Shown piece after piece: positions 25,335 to 32,808 of a stretch of DNA of 35,497 nt (positions within the stretch are counted from its first letter, which is position 1; every line of letters starts with the position of its first letter). Under the pieces are notes generated by a model. It ran no database searches, was not told where the DNA came from, and saw nothing but the letters and a program-made list of their open reading frames with translations. Both the position numbers and the translations under genes were made by a program. Source of the DNA: an uncultured Eubacteriales bacterium (GTDB lineage: Bacteria > Bacillota > Clostridia > Christensenellales > Aristaeellaceae); NCBI GenBank assembly GCA_902760595.1, contig CACWHI010000023.1, forward strand, positions 1 through 35,497. The letters run 5' to 3'.

Positions 25335-26369
25335 TCACAGCTTGCTCATCCATTGTTCATAGCGCGCGTCGTCCGGACGGATGCGGCGCTCGTCCTCGTC
25401 AAACAGCAGGATATTCGGCTTCTTGACGCCGATATACACGTCGTGATCCTGCTCGAAGCTATCTTCAAGGCTCTTGATCATCACAGAATTGCCCTCGTAG
25501 CGCACCTGGTAGATGGTTTCGGAGCCGAGCATTTCCTTGGTGACGATGTGCCCTTTCCGGGTATAGAAATACTGCCCTGGCTCGTTGGTCAGGTGCACCT
25601 TCTCCGGGCGGAAGCCATACCGGACCTTCTCATCCGGGAAGGGCAGCACGTTCATCTGCGGGGAGCCGATGAACTGCGCGGTAAACAGGTTGTCCGGGTC
25701 CTGGTAGATGACGGAGGGCGTCGCCTCCTGCTGGATCACGCCCTTGTTCATCAGGATGATCCGGGTGCCCATGGACATGGCCTCCGTCTGGTCGTGGGTC
25801 ACGTATACGAAGGTGGTCTTCAGGCGGTTATGGAGCTCGATCAGCTCCGTGCGCATGGACACGCGCAGCTTGGCGTCCAGGTTGGAGAGCGGCTCGTCCA
25901 TCAGGAACACCTTGGGCTTCTTGACCATGGCGCGGGCCAGGGCGATGCGCTGGCGCTGGCCGCCGGACAGGGTGCCGGGCTTGCGGTCCAGGAGCTCATG
26001 AATGCCGACGATTTCGGAAATCTCGCCGATCAGGCGTTCGCGTTCGTCCTTGGGCACCTTGTTGTTCTTGAGGCCGAACTCGATGTTCTCCTTGACGGTC
26101 ATCGTCGGGTAAATGGCGTAATTCTGGAATACCATGGCCACGTTGCGCTTGGCGGGCGGGAGGCCGGATATATCCTCGCCGTCCAAAAATACCTTACCGG
26201 AGGTCTGCGGGCCGATTCCGGCGATGATGCGCAGCAAGGTGGTTTTTCCGCAGCCGGACGGGCCGATCATGACGGTGAAGGAACCGTCCTCAATATCCAG
26301 ATTGATATGATCCAGAATCACCTTATCACCGAATTTCTTGGTGATCTCTTCAAATCTGATCTCTGCCAC
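25335..26369 (-). CDS. Sugar ABC transporter ATPase (UgpC/MsmK/MalK type), GTG start
   Basis: A 344-residue ATPase of a CUT1 importer. Walker A is GPSGCGKTT (36-44), the signature LSGGQ is at 134-138, Walker B VFLMDE at 154-159 and the switch His at 192. The C-terminal 110 residues form the TOBE/regulatory domain (GFRPEKVHL). I place the start at GTG 26369 (first residues VAEIRFEEITKKFG): GGAGG lies 7 nt upstream and the family normally begins here, whereas the longer frame has no ribosome site. MsmK-type ATPases may serve several importers, but this one is linked to its own permeases. Confidence 0.95.
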   Translation of the reverse strand: MAEIRFEEITKKFGDKVILDHINLDIEDGSFTVMIGPSGCGKTTLLRIIAGIGPQTSGKVFLDGEDISGLPPAKRNVAMVFQNYAIYPTMTVKENIEFGLKNNKVPKDERERLIGEISEIVGIHELLDRKPGTLSGGQRQRIALARAMVKKPKVFLMDEPLSNLDAKLRVSMRTELIELHNRLKTTFVYVTHDQTEAMSMGTRIILMNKGVIQQEATPSVIYQDPDNLFTAQFIGSPQMNVLPFPDEKVRYGFRPEKVHLTNEPGQYFYTRKGHIVTKEMLGSETIYQVRYEGNSVMIKSLEDSFEQDHDVYIGVKKPNILLFDEDERRIRPDDARYEQWMSKL

Positions 26370-26398
26370 AACAAAACCTCCAGTCCAATCGTTTGAAT

Positions 26399-26429
26399 CG
26401 CGCCGTGCGGCGCGGGACCGCACGGCGCG
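26399..26429 (-). promoter_or_regulatory. Intercistronic 12-bp hairpin after the binding-protein gene
   Basis: CGCGCCGTGCGG (26399-26410) and CCGCACGGCGCG (26418-26429) form a perfect stem with a 7-nt loop, 12 nt past the solute-binding-protein stop. No T-run follows on the minus strand, so it is not a typical terminator. Like the element between malE and malF, it could protect the upstream message so that binding protein is made in excess of the transporter. Confidence 0.65.
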
Positions 26430-26441
26430 TGGTCAGTTCAG

Positions 26442-27746
26442 TTACTCGTAGGTCTCGACGATGCCGCGCGGCAGGTTCTCTTCCATGATGGCGGTCAGGT
26501 TGCCCAGCATCTCATCGACGCTCATGTCGGAAGAAGCGAAGGCTTCCAGGTTCTTGACCAGCTCGTTGTCCACGTCGCTCATGTGCGCGGACACGTGGGT
26601 CTCGTTCAGCCACTGCAGCTGATCGTACGCCACGCGCTTGAAGGGCTGCTCAGCCCAGGCGGCCTGGACGTCAGGATCGTCTTCCACGCCCACGTGGGAG
26701 AGGACGTAGCCGGTCTTCAGGGAGTGCCAGATGTTGGACTCGGTGCTGGTCATGAACTTGATCAGCTCCCAGCCGGCCTTCTTCTCTTCTTCACTCTTGT
26801 TGGCGGACAGCATCAGGTTCGCGCCACCGGTGTACACGCGGTGATAGATCTCGCCGTTATCCAGGGTCTTGCCGGCCAAAGGCGCCACGCCCAGGGTGAA
26901 GACGCCCTCGGACTTGGAGATCGCGTTGCCCAGGTTGCCGGAGGAATGGAAGCAGAACGGCATCTTGCCGGCCAGGAACTCATCCCAGTGGTTGCCGGTG
27001 GTCTGAGAGGGCACGAAGTACCAGCCCTTATCGATGGCTTCGCGCCACGCGGTCAGCGCCTTGCGCCAGCCGTCGTTCAGGTCCCTGCAGGCGCCCTCGC
27101 CGTCCTTGGAGAAGTATTCGCCGCCGCCCCAGACGGTGATGTAATAGGTGAAGTAGCCGCCGGCGATCGGATGGCCGTAGGCCGGGGTGCCCTTCAGCGC
27201 GACCCACTTCTCGCAGACATCCCACATCTCTTCCCAGGTAGCGGGGATATGGTCATAGCCGACCTCAGCCAGCGCTTCCATATTGCCGTACATTATCTGG
27301 GTGGAACGGGCATACGGGAAGGACCAGACCTTGCCGTTCACATCCGTGGAGAAGACGAGCATGGCGGGCATGAACTGACCCATGTCGTAATCCGGGTCGT
27401 TCGCAGCCCAGTCGCTCAGGCACTCCATGCTGCCGTAGGACTGCGCCTCGTTCAGGGACATGCAGGCGTCGATGATGGAGACGGTCGGGTTCTCGTTGGA
27501 GCCGTAGTACTGGTTGAACTTGGACAGAAGCGCCGCGTAGCCGCTGCCGTTGACCTCGGCGGTCGCGTGGATCTTGCCCTCGTAGGCCTTGTTGAAGCGG
27601 CTGACCAGCTCTTCCATCGCCTCGTTGTTCGCGCCGGAGCCCCAGCTGTGCCAGATCGTGATTTCGATGGGCTCGTCCGCCATCGCGAAGCTCGCCATGG
27701 ACAGCACCATCGCCAGCGCCAGAATCGCAGCAAACAGTTTCTTCAT
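26442..27746 (-). CDS. Extracellular sugar/polyol-binding protein, no lipobox
   Basis: A 434-residue family-1 solute-binding protein (MalE/UgpB type) that captures the substrate outside the cell. Residues 1-23 are a signal peptide (MKKLFAAILALAMVLSMASFAMA). The mature part begins DEPIEITIWHSWGSG, resembling UgpB, and has WEEMWDVCEKW and a late hydrophobic hinge typical of the fold. There is no cysteine at the cleavage site, so it is not a lipoprotein, unusual for a monoderm Firmicute. GGAGG precedes the ATG. A 7-bp hairpin (27770-27776 with 27781-27787) lies in the spacer before it. Confidence 0.94.
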   Translation of the reverse strand: MKKLFAAILALAMVLSMASFAMADEPIEITIWHSWGSGANNEAMEELVSRFNKAYEGKIHATAEVNGSGYAALLSKFNQYYGSNENPTVSIIDACMSLNEAQSYGSMECLSDWAANDPDYDMGQFMPAMLVFSTDVNGKVWSFPYARSTQIMYGNMEALAEVGYDHIPATWEEMWDVCEKWVALKGTPAYGHPIAGGYFTYYITVWGGGEYFSKDGEGACRDLNDGWRKALTAWREAIDKGWYFVPSQTTGNHWDEFLAGKMPFCFHSSGNLGNAISKSEGVFTLGVAPLAGKTLDNGEIYHRVYTGGANLMLSANKSEEEKKAGWELIKFMTSTESNIWHSLKTGYVLSHVGVEDDPDVQAAWAEQPFKRVAYDQLQWLNETHVSAHMSDVDNELVKNLEAFASSDMSVDEMLGNLTAIMEENLPRGIVETYE

Positions 27747-27847
27747 GATCTTTCCTCCTTCATGTATTCGAAATAAACAGTTATTTCACCGGGAGCGGAT
27801 GTTCCTCAGGTCAGCCTCCTTTCTTCTGTGATCCATTTCCGATCCGC

Positions 27848-28891
27848 TCAGCCGATTGATTCAAACTCGAAGGCCGTCCAGGGCACATTGACGGGCTTCT
27901 TTTCCACGATGATCTCGTAGATGTGCCGGAGCAGCGGGAAATCCTCCGCCTTCAGCACGCCCTGCTCGATCTTCTTCTGCACCGCGCGGGCGGAGCGCGT
28001 GGCGATCACGATGGATTCGAGGGTCACGCCCTTCAGCTCCGCCATGGCCTCGTCAAAGCTCAGCCCCCGTCCCAGCAGGGTGCCGATCTTCCGGGTGCGG
28101 CCGCCGTATACCGTCACGTACAGGTCGCCGATGCCCATGAGGATGCTCTCCTGCCGGGCGCCCATGTATTCGAGCAGGCGCTTCATCTCCTTCGCGCTCT
28201 GGCCGAAGAGCGCCGCCTGGGAGTTGAAGTGCAGGACGCCGATCTTGCCGTCCCGCTTCTCCGCCAGGCCCACCGCCAGGGTGACCCCCAGCGCGTAGGC
28301 GTTCTTCATGGCCACCGCGGCCTCGATGCCCACCACGTCCGTCGAGACGCTGATGTGATAGTAATCGGTCTCGAACAGCGATTTGATCCAGCGCAGCAGC
28401 TCGGGGTCCTTCCCGCAGAAGGCCACCTCCGTGTCGTCCAGGTCCGCCAGCTCATAGCTGGTGCAGGGTCCGCCCACCGCGTTTAGCTTCAGGCCCCGGT
28501 TCCCGGACTGGCGCTCGAAGAGCTCCGGGTATACGTGCAGGCCGCCCTGCTCGTCGTCCATCATGCCCTTGGTCACGGTCAGCACGGGCAGCGCCGGATC
28601 GATCACCTTCAGCACGTTCTCACAGAACCAGTCCACGCCGAAGGAGCTGACGCCGCCCACCAGCAGGTCCGCGCCTTTGAGCGCCTCCCCCATCTCTTCA
28701 AACTGATAGTACCGATAGCTGTCCGGCAGCCTGCGCTTCATGGTCAGGTGCCAGCCCGTTTCCCGCGCGTGATCGATGATCTCGCGGTCCAGCGGCGTGC
28801 CGACCAGGCGCACCTCATGCCCGTTGTGCGCGGCCGGTATGCCGATCGCGCTGCCCATCATGCCCGCCCCGACGATCGTAATAATGCTCAA
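27848..28891 (-). CDS. GpsA-like NAD(P) dehydrogenase, TTG start
   Basis: A 347-residue enzyme related to NAD(P)-dependent glycerol-3-phosphate dehydrogenase, which reversibly reduces dihydroxyacetone phosphate. The Rossmann loop is VGAGMMGSAIG (7-17), the catalytic Lys is likely in AVAMKNAYALG, and YGGRTRKIGTLLGRG resembles the TRN..G..LG block of GpsA. The C-terminal helical domain is complete, but the active-site blocks are divergent, so another polyol phosphate is possible. The start is TTG 28891 with AAAGGAAG 10 nt upstream; an ATG in that space is out of frame. It is the first gene after the operon promoter. Being with an aldolase and importer, it is probably not the housekeeping GpsA. 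Confidence 0.85.
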   Translation of the reverse strand: MSIITIVGAGMMGSAIGIPAAHNGHEVRLVGTPLDREIIDHARETGWHLTMKRRLPDSYRYYQFEEMGEALKGADLLVGGVSSFGVDWFCENVLKVIDPALPVLTVTKGMMDDEQGGLHVYPELFERQSGNRGLKLNAVGGPCTSYELADLDDTEVAFCGKDPELLRWIKSLFETDYYHISVSTDVVGIEAAVAMKNAYALGVTLAVGLAEKRDGKIGVLHFNSQAALFGQSAKEMKRLLEYMGARQESILMGIGDLYVTVYGGRTRKIGTLLGRGLSFDEAMAELKGVTLESIVIATRSARAVQKKIEQGVLKAEDFPLLRHIYEIIVEKKPVNVPWTAFEFESIG

Positions 28892-28943
28892 AGAGAATCA
28901 TCTTCCTTTCCGCAATTGTTCACGCGTCCAATCGCACAGGCGC

Positions 28944-28956
28944 GTATACCGTATAC
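28944..28956 (-). promoter_or_regulatory. Palindrome in the leader of the sugar operon
   Basis: GTATACCGTATAC is two GTATAC half-sites around one base and is a perfect odd palindrome. It lies between the operon's predicted transcription start (about 29033) and its first start codon, a position where a bound repressor could block elongation. Which protein binds it is unknown. Confidence 0.45.
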
Positions 28957-29013
28957 ACCATCGGTTCAAAAATATATCAGATTCGGTCGAAGTGCTGCCT
29001 GACAAACCATGAC

Positions 29014-29041
29014 TTTACAAATGAATGATTTTCGGTATAAT
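29014..29041 (+). promoter_or_regulatory. Promoter of the DeoR-type regulator
   Basis: TTTACA (29014-29019), a 16-nt spacer and TATAAT (29036-29041). The transcript would carry a leader of about 136 nt before ATG 29184. The last two bases of the -10 box are shared with the opposite promoter. Confidence 0.75.
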
Positions 29042-29068
29042 TATATCGTGCCTTTCCTCAAGTGTCAA
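29040..29068 (-). promoter_or_regulatory. Promoter of the sugar/polyol operon
   Basis: On the minus strand, TTGACA (29068-29063) and TATAAT (29045-29040) are 17 nt apart, a perfect consensus promoter. It faces the regulator promoter, and the two -10 boxes overlap at 29040-29041, so both cannot be occupied at once. Transcription should start near 29033. Confidence 0.85.
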
Positions 29069-29113
29069 TCTGTGAACATTCTTTTGATAAAAAATCACCT
29101 TTCTGTTCTTTTC

Positions 29114-29127
29114 GATCAAAATTGATC
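29114..29127. promoter_or_regulatory. Candidate operator in the regulator leader
   Basis: GATCAAAATTGATC is an inverted repeat of GATCAA around AA. The nearby TTCTTTTGAT (29079) and TTCTTTTCGAT (29106) also form a direct repeat about 27 bp apart. The sites lie upstream of the operon's -35 box and downstream of the regulator's promoter, suitable for autoregulation. No binding data exist. Confidence 0.5.
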
Positions 29128-29183
29128 ATCCTATATCGTTTTCGGGCGGCATCTTTCCATAAACCGCACAAGGAGTATTGAAA

Positions 29184-29915
29184 ATGTTCAAAACTGAACG
29201 CATGGACGCGATCCTGCATATCCTGCAGGAGAAAAAGCACGTGACCGTCCACTACCTGGCGGAGCACGTTTACGCCAGCGAGGTCACCATCCGGCGCGAC
29301 CTGCACAAAATGGAGGAGCTGGGCCTGATCGTGCGCAGCTACGGCGGCGTGACCCTGCGGGTCACCGAAAACGTGTCCGTACCGCTGGTCGTACGCGAGC
29401 AGAACCTGAGCAGCGTCAAAAACCGGATCGCGGAGGAGGCCGTGCGCCTGATCCGCGACGGGGACACCGTGTTCATGGACGGCTCCTCCACCGTGCTGTG
29501 CATGGTCAATTACCTGAAGGAGCGCCAGAATATGACCGTCATCACCAACAGCCTTCGGGCGGCCACACAGCTGTGCGAAAAGCGGATCCCGGTCTACTGC
29601 ACCGGCGGGCTGCTGGTGCCCGAGGCGCTGGTCTGCGTGGGCAATTACTCCAGCAGCATGATCGAATCCGTCACGGCGGACTGCATGTTCTTCTCCTCCC
29701 AGGGCCTGTCCGCCGAGGGAAATGTGTGCGATTTTTCCGAGAACGAGACCTACCAGCGGCGGCTGATGCTGCGCCACGCCAGGAGAAAATACTTTCTCTG
29801 CGACTCCAGTAAGCTCGGCAAGACCTTCCTCTTCACGGTCTGCGGCATTTCCGACCTGGACCGTGTCATCTGCGATACCGACGTCCGCGCCTGGCTGAGC
29901 CAGGAAAACCCGTAA
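29184..29915 (+). CDS. DeoR/GlpR-family transcriptional regulator
   Basis: A 243-residue regulator with a DeoR helix-turn-helix at residues 3-56 (VHYLAEHVYASEVTIRRDLHKME). The rest is the DeoRC sensor domain, which binds phosphorylated sugars (DGDTVFMDGSSTV, VITNSLRAA, ADCMFFSSQGLS, the last an isomerase-fold loop). I use ATG 29184: AGGAG is 8 nt away, while an in-frame TTG at 29178 is only 2 nt from it. It is divergent from the sugar/polyol operon with overlapping promoters, so it most likely represses that operon until a phosphorylated intermediate accumulates. Confidence 0.9.
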   Translation: MFKTERMDAILHILQEKKHVTVHYLAEHVYASEVTIRRDLHKMEELGLIVRSYGGVTLRVTENVSVPLVVREQNLSSVKNRIAEEAVRLIRDGDTVFMDGSSTVLCMVNYLKERQNMTVITNSLRAATQLCEKRIPVYCTGGLLVPEALVCVGNYSSSMIESVTADCMFFSSQGLSAEGNVCDFSENETYQRRLMLRHARRKYFLCDSSKLGKTFLFTVCGISDLDRVICDTDVRAWLSQENP

Positions 29916-29938
29916 CGCGGCGGAATGATCCAAAACAG

Positions 29939-29982
29939 CCAAACGGGGCTGCTGCGCGATGACGCGCAGCGGCCCCGTTTGG
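29939..29982. terminator. 20-bp bidirectional terminator hairpin
   Basis: The arms 29939-29958 and 29963-29982 pair over 20 bp with one G-T pair and an ATGA loop. The outer CCAAAC/GTTTGG arms give little T content, although CTGTTTTGG follows on the minus strand. It lies between the convergent regulator and oxidoreductase genes. Confidence 0.8.
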
Positions 29983-29991
29983 TCTATCACC

Positions 29992-30960
29992 TTATTTGTT
30001 GATCTCTTCGAGCACCTTATCCAGCATACGCGCCATGGCCAGGGAGAATTCCCGGCTCACGAACGGCGTTTCGACGCCGCGCGCGCAGCGTCCCAGCTGC
30101 TCGACCTCGAGACGGTAGTTGTTCGGCGCGGTGACCGTTTTGGTCTCAGTGATCCCGTCGTGTACTACCGTATAGGGGATGTCTCCGGCCTGATTGAATT
30201 CCACCGGCGACCAGATCTCGCCCTTGGTCCCCAGGATGTGGAAACGGTCCAGCCGGCGGGTGCCGGCCAGCATGCCGCAGTACAGATTCGCGGTCGCCCC
30301 GTTCCCATAGGTGAACAGCATGGAGGTGAACAGGTCGATGCCCTGCTCGTTGAAATGCGCCGCCGCCCGGATCTCCCGCGGTTCCTCCCCCAGCATCCTG
30401 AGGGCCATGCTGACCGCGTAGCAGCCCAGATCGTAGGCCGCGCCGCCGCCCGCCTCCTTCCGCCAGCGGTAATCGCCGGGCTTGGGCAGCCCGCCGATGA
30501 AGGCCGACTCCAGGTAACGCGCCTCGCCGATCACGCCGCTGTCCAGCTCGCGCTTCAGGGCGGCCACGATGGGACTGTGCTGGTAGGCAAAGGCCTCCAT
30601 GAGGCAGACGTCGTTGGCCTCGGCCGCCCTGAACATTTCCTCCGCCTGCGCCGCGTTCAGGGCGAGAGGCTTTTCACAGAGCACATGCTTTTTCGCGTTC
30701 AGCGCGCGGATGACCCATTCGCAGTGCAGGTCGTTGGGCAGGGGGATATACACCGCCTCCACCCGCGGGTTGGCCAGCAGCGCGTCATAGCTGCCATACG
30801 CCCTTTCAAAGCCGAATTCTTCCTGGAATCGCTTCGCCTTCTCCGGGCTGCGCCCGGCGATCGCGTACAGTTCACAGTTGTCCGCCGTTTTCATGGCGGG
30901 AATGGTGCTCGACCGGGCGATCCCCGCCGTGCCGAGCACGCCCCATCTGACCTTTTCCAT
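29992..30960 (-). CDS. Gfo/Idh/MocA-family oxidoreductase
   Basis: A 322-residue NAD(P)-dependent sugar or polyol oxidoreductase. I start at ATG 30960 (MEKVRWGVLGTAGIARS), with AGGAGG 5 nt upstream. GVLGTAGIA is the Rossmann loop, HVLCEKPLALN carries the EKP motif with the usual catalytic Lys, and GGGAAYDLGCYAVS is a family signature. The C-terminal alpha/beta domain is full length. It is the last gene of the three-gene operon before the 29939 terminator. The neighbouring isomerase and hydroxy-acid enzyme suggest inositol-like or sugar-acid catabolism, but the substrate cannot be named. Confidence 0.92.
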   Translation of the reverse strand: MEKVRWGVLGTAGIARSSTIPAMKTADNCELYAIAGRSPEKAKRFQEEFGFERAYGSYDALLANPRVEAVYIPLPNDLHCEWVIRALNAKKHVLCEKPLALNAAQAEEMFRAAEANDVCLMEAFAYQHSPIVAALKRELDSGVIGEARYLESAFIGGLPKPGDYRWRKEAGGGAAYDLGCYAVSMALRMLGEEPREIRAAAHFNEQGIDLFTSMLFTYGNGATANLYCGMLAGTRRLDRFHILGTKGEIWSPVEFNQAGDIPYTVVHDGITETKTVTAPNNYRLEVEQLGRCARGVETPFVSREFSLAMARMLDKVLEEINK

Positions 30961-30974
30961 CGTTGCCTCCTCCA

Positions 30975-31865
30975 TTACCAGTTAACCGGATGGATGACCG
31001 CCGGGTCGATATGCTGCAGGTCCGGCGAGCCGGTGCGCATCATCATGGCCTTGAGCTCGTCCGTCATATCGCGCAGCATCTGCGCCATGGCGGCGAAACC
31101 GCCCTCCTCCAGCGGGCCCATCAGCGGCCGGCCCACCGACACCGCGTCCGCGCCCAGGGCCAGGAGCTTGAAAGTGTCGAAGCCGTCCTGGACGCCGCCG
31201 TCCGCGATGAGTTTGAAGTCCGGCCCCACCGCCCTGCGGATGTCCGGCAGCAGCATGGCCGGGGGCGTCGCCCAGCGCATGAGCCCGTTGTGGTGGCTCA
31301 GGATCACGCCCGCGCAGCCCAGGTCGCGGCAGGTCAGGGCGTCCCGCACGCTGAGCGCGCCCTTGATCACGAAGGGCAGGGAAGTGGCGCCGATGTAGTT
31401 CTTCAGCTCGTCCAGCGTCGGCGTTTTCATCCGGATCCCCGCCACCACGCTGTCACGGTCGTCCCGCACGTTCATCGCGTGCTCCACGTCCATGCCGACG
31501 GCGATGGCGCCGTTTTTCTCCGCACTTTCCAGGCGGCGCAGGATCTCGTTCGTGTCCGCGTAGGGCTTGATGATCTTGACGACCTTCGCGCCTGTGGCCA
31601 GCGCGGCCTCCAGCTCGGCGCAGTAGCCCATGCCGATAAAGCAGGCGGCGCCGGCCTGCCGGGCACCCTCCGCGAAGGCGGCCATGCCCGGCTTCAGGTG
31701 GCTCAGCGCGCCGGTGGTGATCGGGGTCGCGAAGTCGCAGCCGAACAGCGTCATCCGTGTTGTGGGATGTCTGGCGCCGACCACGCGGCTTTCCACCAGC
31801 AGATGATCCAGGTACCGGCGGTTCAGGGCGACGGAGTCGCCGGAAAGCGGTCTTTCGTTGGCCAT
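30975..31865 (-). CDS. Atypical FMN-dependent alpha-hydroxy-acid oxidase-like protein
   Basis: A 296-residue TIM-barrel flavoprotein related to glycolate and lactate oxidases. The conserved Lys of FVIKGALSVRDA and the FMN-phosphate loop DGGVQDGFDTFKLLALGADAVSVGRP are present. It is about 60 residues shorter than usual, and the N-terminal tyrosine region is missing. The active-site SNHGARQ motif reads SHHNGLMR: the catalytic His is kept, but the following Arg is shifted by two residues. So the family is clear but the activity may differ. It lies between the isomerase and the oxidoreductase, 17 and 14 nt apart. Confidence 0.82.
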   Translation of the reverse strand: MANERPLSGDSVALNRRYLDHLLVESRVVGARHPTTRMTLFGCDFATPITTGALSHLKPGMAAFAEGARQAGAACFIGMGYCAELEAALATGAKVVKIIKPYADTNEILRRLESAEKNGAIAVGMDVEHAMNVRDDRDSVVAGIRMKTPTLDELKNYIGATSLPFVIKGALSVRDALTCRDLGCAGVILSHHNGLMRWATPPAMLLPDIRRAVGPDFKLIADGGVQDGFDTFKLLALGADAVSVGRPLMGPLEEGGFAAMAQMLRDMTDELKAMMMRTGSPDLQHIDPAVIHPVNW

Positions 31866-31882
31866 GTTTTTCGATCCTCCTG

Positions 31883-32725
31883 TCAGATAGCTATGCCCGC
31901 GCGTGCGGCGCGCTCCGCCACATAATCATAGGCCGCGGCATATTCCTCAAAGCTGTTCATGTGCTCCAGCAGCACCGGCGCGTCGGCCGGAAGGTACTCA
32001 TCGATGATCCTGAGCACTCTCTCATAGTCCAGGCTCCCCTCGCCGGGGCTGCATTCCTCCAGCGTCGCGGTCAGGCGCGTGGGATGCATGCGCGTATCCT
32101 TGATGTGCGTGCTCCTGATGTGCGGCCCCAGCAGGCGGAAGCACTTCTCGATGAAGCCCTCCGCGTCCAGGTACCGGCGCGGGCAGTTGATCATGTTCAC
32201 GAAGTCCATGTGCGCGGCGAACTGCGGCCGGTCCACGTCCCTGATCAGCTGCAGGTACGCCTCGGGGCTGTCCGGCACCATCCAGGGCATCGGCTCGATG
32301 CAGTAGAAGGCGCGGAAGGGCTTCACCTCGTCGATGATCTCCCGGATGAGGGCAACGATATGCTCATAGGTCTCCGGCGTGAAATTGCTCCTGTCCGCCG
32401 CGTCCCAGCCCGCCGGGCTTGCCGTGCCCACGATGTTCACGCAGCAGGGGATCCCGCGGGCGTCCGCCAGCGCCAGCTGGCCCTTGGCAAAGGCCAGGTT
32501 TTCCGCGGCCAGCGCGGGATCCGGATCCAACAGGTTCCTCCATACCCCCGCCTCCGCGATCACCACACGGTGCCGTCGGGCAATGGCGCAGTACGCGTCG
32601 ATCTCCCCCGCCGGCGTCCGGCAGTTGAATGGCGCGGTGACCGCCTTGAAGCGTGACGCCACCAGCAATTGTTCCCATTCCTCGGGGCTGCTCCAGCTTC
32701 CCGCCACAGTACCGCCCAGCAGCAT
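31883..32725 (-). CDS. TIM-barrel sugar-phosphate isomerase/epimerase
   Basis: A 280-residue xylose-isomerase-like (AP endonuclease 2 fold) protein that would isomerise or epimerise a sugar or related compound. I start at ATG 32725 (MLLGGTVAGSW), since GGGAG precedes it by 9 nt. CIEPMPW carries the first metal Glu, and MDFVNMINCP, STHIKDTRMHP and LLEHMNSFEEY carry the remaining acidic or His ligands. First gene of the three-gene operon. Confidence 0.85.
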   Translation of the reverse strand: MLLGGTVAGSWSSPEEWEQLLVASRFKAVTAPFNCRTPAGEIDAYCAIARRHRVVIAEAGVWRNLLDPDPALAAENLAFAKGQLALADARGIPCCVNIVGTASPAGWDAADRSNFTPETYEHIVALIREIIDEVKPFRAFYCIEPMPWMVPDSPEAYLQLIRDVDRPQFAAHMDFVNMINCPRRYLDAEGFIEKCFRLLGPHIRSTHIKDTRMHPTRLTATLEECSPGEGSLDYERVLRIIDEYLPADAPVLLEHMNSFEEYAAAYDYVAERAARAGIAI

Positions 32726-32779
32726 CCTGACCGTCTCCCTTCTTCGTGCCCCGCTATGCGGGCACACTTTATCAAAAGA

Positions 32780-32808
32780 CTTATAGCATCAAGTATTTCT
32801 CTTGTCAA
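32780..32808 (-). promoter_or_regulatory. Promoter of the isomerase operon
   Basis: On the minus strand, TTGACA (32808-32803) and TATAAG (32785-32780) are 17 nt apart. Transcription would begin near 32773, about 48 nt before ATG 32725, which fits the downstream start chosen for the isomerase. Confidence 0.75.

Noticed and set aside
28892-29033. Riboswitch in the 140-nt leader of the sugar operon
   Set aside because: I see no conserved riboswitch core and no terminator/antiterminator pair, only the GTATAC palindrome.
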